This document shows positions 62,668-64,000 of a stretch of DNA of 64,000 nucleotides, in pieces. The number at the start of each line of letters is the position of its first letter. Within the stretch, counting starts at the first letter, position 1. The DNA is taken from assembly GCF_004134945.1 (NCBI RefSeq), contig NZ_SBAP01000002.1, forward strand, positions 62,001 through 126,000. Direction: 5' to 3'. The position numbers and the translations under genes are program-made. The stretch comes from Fusobacterium_C necrophorum_A. Its GTDB lineage: Bacteria; Fusobacteriota; Fusobacteriia; Fusobacteriales; Fusobacteriaceae. The notes below the pieces were generated by a model. The model did no database searches, was not told the DNA's origin, and saw nothing but the letters and a program-made list of their open reading frames with translations.

Positions 62668-63351
62668 TTACACTCCCCACTTGATTTTCTCAATTTCTTC
62701 TACTGTGCTAGCTTTTTCTAATTCTAACCACATTCTTTTGTTGTCTTCAAAGATAGCTTTTTTTCTAGCTCCCCATATCGCAACAACTTCTAATAGTTCT
62801 TGCACTGTGAACTCATGGTAAGAATTGTCTTTCATACGCCATTCGACCTTATCGGATTGTTTTGCTTTTCCCAACATCATCAGAAAGCCATATTGTTCAA
62901 AGTTATGAATATCTGTATATTCCCGCGTTTGGAAAATAAATCCCTTGTAGTTCGTATCCTGGTCTATCTTGATTTGCCGCTCTACTTTCCATTTTTCGTT
63001 CACAATGTCCTTGACCTCTTTGATATCTACTTCCCACTCTTTCCCATTCCATGTATGCCATCTACTAGGTTGGTCTAGCGTCTTGAAGTCTTGCGATGTT
63101 TCATCAAAGATTTCGCCGATTTTCAAGGTATAAAGCCCATTGTCGTATAGTTCTTTCTTTGACTTTCTCCGCACTTCTTGTTTCTCTTTGTCATAAAGAA
63201 ATAAATCGATATCATAACTTTCTTCGATTTCTAAGGCGATAAATGTTTCTGTTTCTGTGTTTTCTGGTGTTTTTTCATCTAAATCCAAAACGTTGTAAGG
63301 TATCATATTTCCTTGTTTTAGGTCTTGTACTCTAAATATATATTTCTTCAT
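62668..63351 (-). CDS. Phage tail-associated protein (DUF4376-like C-terminus)
   Basis: 227 residues, soluble. The C-terminal ~120 residues (GFIFQTREYTDIHNFEQYG, VEWRMKDNSYHEFTVQELLEVV) resemble DUF4376 domains of phage tail-fibre accessory proteins, in which a WR..DN..H..T..E motif recurs. The N-terminus has no known match. It follows the preceding small tail gene with 3 bases between. Confidence 0.65.
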   Translation of the reverse strand: MKKYIFRVQDLKQGNMIPYNVLDLDEKTPENTETETFIALEIEESYDIDLFLYDKEKQEVRRKSKKELYDNGLYTLKIGEIFDETSQDFKTLDQPSRWHTWNGKEWEVDIKEVKDIVNEKWKVERQIKIDQDTNYKGFIFQTREYTDIHNFEQYGFLMMLGKAKQSDKVEWRMKDNSYHEFTVQELLEVVAIWGARKKAIFEDNKRMWLELEKASTVEEIEKIKWGV

Positions 63352-63354
63352 ATC

Positions 63355-63837
63355 CTACTCCTTTGCTGTTAGTCGAATCTCAATTCCTTTTCCTGCTGAG
63401 CGCTGTATTTTTTCAATAATGTAATCATCATAGCCACCATATCGGTATTTCGTGTAATATGCTTGTTGTAACGTAATCACACGGTCTTCATATCCTAACG
63501 TCACTTCTTTGAAATATGGTTTAGTATCTTCCGTTTTTAGTGCGATATAGCTGTCATAGATAAAGAAAGAAGTGATGGTTTTTCCGTTTAATTTTTGAGG
63601 AGTAATACTCCCGAATCTTCCCAAGTCATATCCATAATCTCCCTCACCATTTCTCTCTACGACTAATTTATACACGTTTTTTGCAGATTGTTTATAGCAA
63701 TCCTTTAAAGAAATGGTTCCGCTTGGTTTTTTTGCCAATGCTCTTACTCGATAATCGTTTAGTGAGATAGGTCCATACACTCCTAAATTTTGTCTAATAT
63801 CGTTTAGTGAGATAGGTCCCTTGCTAGGAATTGCCAT
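63355..63837 (-). CDS. Phage tail-region protein with repeated GPISLND motif
   Basis: 160 residues. The first 50 contain two GPISLND copies and a related GTISLKD, a short repeat seen at the start of phage proteins next to tail fibres. The rest is beta-rich and unassigned. The ATG at 63837 overlaps the end of the preceding tail-fibre gene by 14 bases. Function unknown. Confidence 0.65.
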   Translation of the reverse strand: MAIPSKGPISLNDIRQNLGVYGPISLNDYRVRALAKKPSGTISLKDCYKQSAKNVYKLVVERNGEGDYGYDLGRFGSITPQKLNGKTITSFFIYDSYIALKTEDTKPYFKEVTLGYEDRVITLQQAYYTKYRYGGYDDYIIEKIQRSAGKGIEIRLTAKE

Positions 63838-64000
63838 ACTTCTCCACCACCTTTTCTAACCGTTCTACTCGCTCTAATAGAACTTTATTGATTTCGATAC
63901 ATAGCCCAACCAAAGCATTGTAATCCACTGATTTATATCCTTGATTTTGCACCGCTTGTGGCAATATTTTTTCCACTTCTTGTGCAATCACTCCAGCTGA
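63824..64000 (-). CDS. Phage tail fibre C-terminus with S74-type intramolecular chaperone (partial)
   Basis: Only the last 58 residues are in the window. SAGVIAQEVEKILPQAV, KSVDYNALVGLCIE and a terminal coiled-coil-like RVERLEKVVEK match the Peptidase_S74 chaperone that folds trimeric tail spikes and then cleaves itself off. The catalytic Ser would lie upstream, outside the window. Stop at 63824-63826. Confidence 0.8.
   Translation of the reverse strand, partial: SAGVIAQEVEKILPQAVQNQGYKSVDYNALVGLCIEINKVLLERVERLEKVVEKYGNS

Noticed and set aside
62475..62693. 72-codon minus-strand frame between tail gene and amidase
   Set aside because: It overlaps both neighbours and has no domain or hydrophobic pattern; the shorter 62528-62662 frame with a clean membrane helix explains the gap better.
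1..64000. CRISPR arrays, rRNA genes, complete insertion sequences
   Set aside because: No regularly spaced direct repeats, no rRNA-like sequence and no transposase frame were seen on either strand.

Overview
The window is bacterial, AT-rich (about one third G+C by eye) and reads as chromosome of a Fusobacterium. Supporting this are the diderm outer-membrane proteins (a type V autotransporter and two TonB-dependent receptors) next to anaerobe-type genes: class I hybrid cluster protein, an FprA flavodiiron protein, an acyl-CoA dehydrogenase/EtfA/rubredoxin fusion, radical-SAM ThiH and an Fe-S serine dehydratase. The base composition is closer to the F. necrophorum/gonidiaformans group than to the more AT-rich F. 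nucleatum. That placement is inference; no marker gene is present.

Layout. 1-1604: N-terminal part of SMC (minus strand). 1777-2241: a DUF523 protein. 2254-6492: a TPP-riboswitch-controlled thiamine operon (thiS-thiG-thiH-thiF-thiE-thiD), whose promoter lies inside the end of the DUF523 gene. 6613-13112: an autotransporter downstream of a TonB-dependent receptor with a 10-G tract just after its signal peptide. As written the receptor is out of frame, the pattern of a phase-variable gene in the OFF state. 13373-14392: a one-piece HTH/histidine-kinase-like ATPase/DUF4325 regulator with a palindrome in its own promoter. 14727-20566: a six-gene minus-strand operon (dynamin-like GTPase, HD hydrolase, TlpA-like thioredoxin, LysE-family exporter, mnmA, mscL). 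20682-22220: a Cys-rich small protein and a two-part ThrE-type exporter. 22188-25236: sdaA and two tandem DUF535 genes. 25345-31956: a housekeeping operon (ABC-F, obgE, miaA, lipoprotein, anti-sigma kinase, anti-anti-sigma factor, rny). 32216-34979: a PTS EIIC-like membrane protein and hcp. 35193-38097: a glycine betaine/choline-type ABC importer with fused permease and binding protein.

38448-53404 is the most unusual block: one minus-strand unit under a cobalamin riboswitch with its own promoter and terminator. It encodes CobN, a TonB-dependent receptor, a BtuFCD-type importer, CbiZ, a radical SAM/SPASM protein, ChlI-like and ChlD-like chelatase subunits and a TIM-barrel protein. Uptake, side-chain removal and a complete three-subunit chelatase are together, yet no de novo corrin-ring gene is visible. 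This suggests a corrinoid or other tetrapyrrole salvage/remodelling route that is not obvious from textbook pathways.

53615-60619 carries fprA, the acyl-CoA dehydrogenase fusion, a cysteine desulfidase/serine dehydratase-like gene, a sirtuin and a SAM-I-riboswitch-controlled homocysteine methyltransferase. At 60770-60845 is tRNA-Thr(GGT), and right after it the lysis/tail end of a prophage (61210 to the window edge: two holin-like proteins, amidase, small membrane protein, tail-associated proteins, S74-type chaperone tail). The rest of the prophage, including any integrase, lies outside the window.
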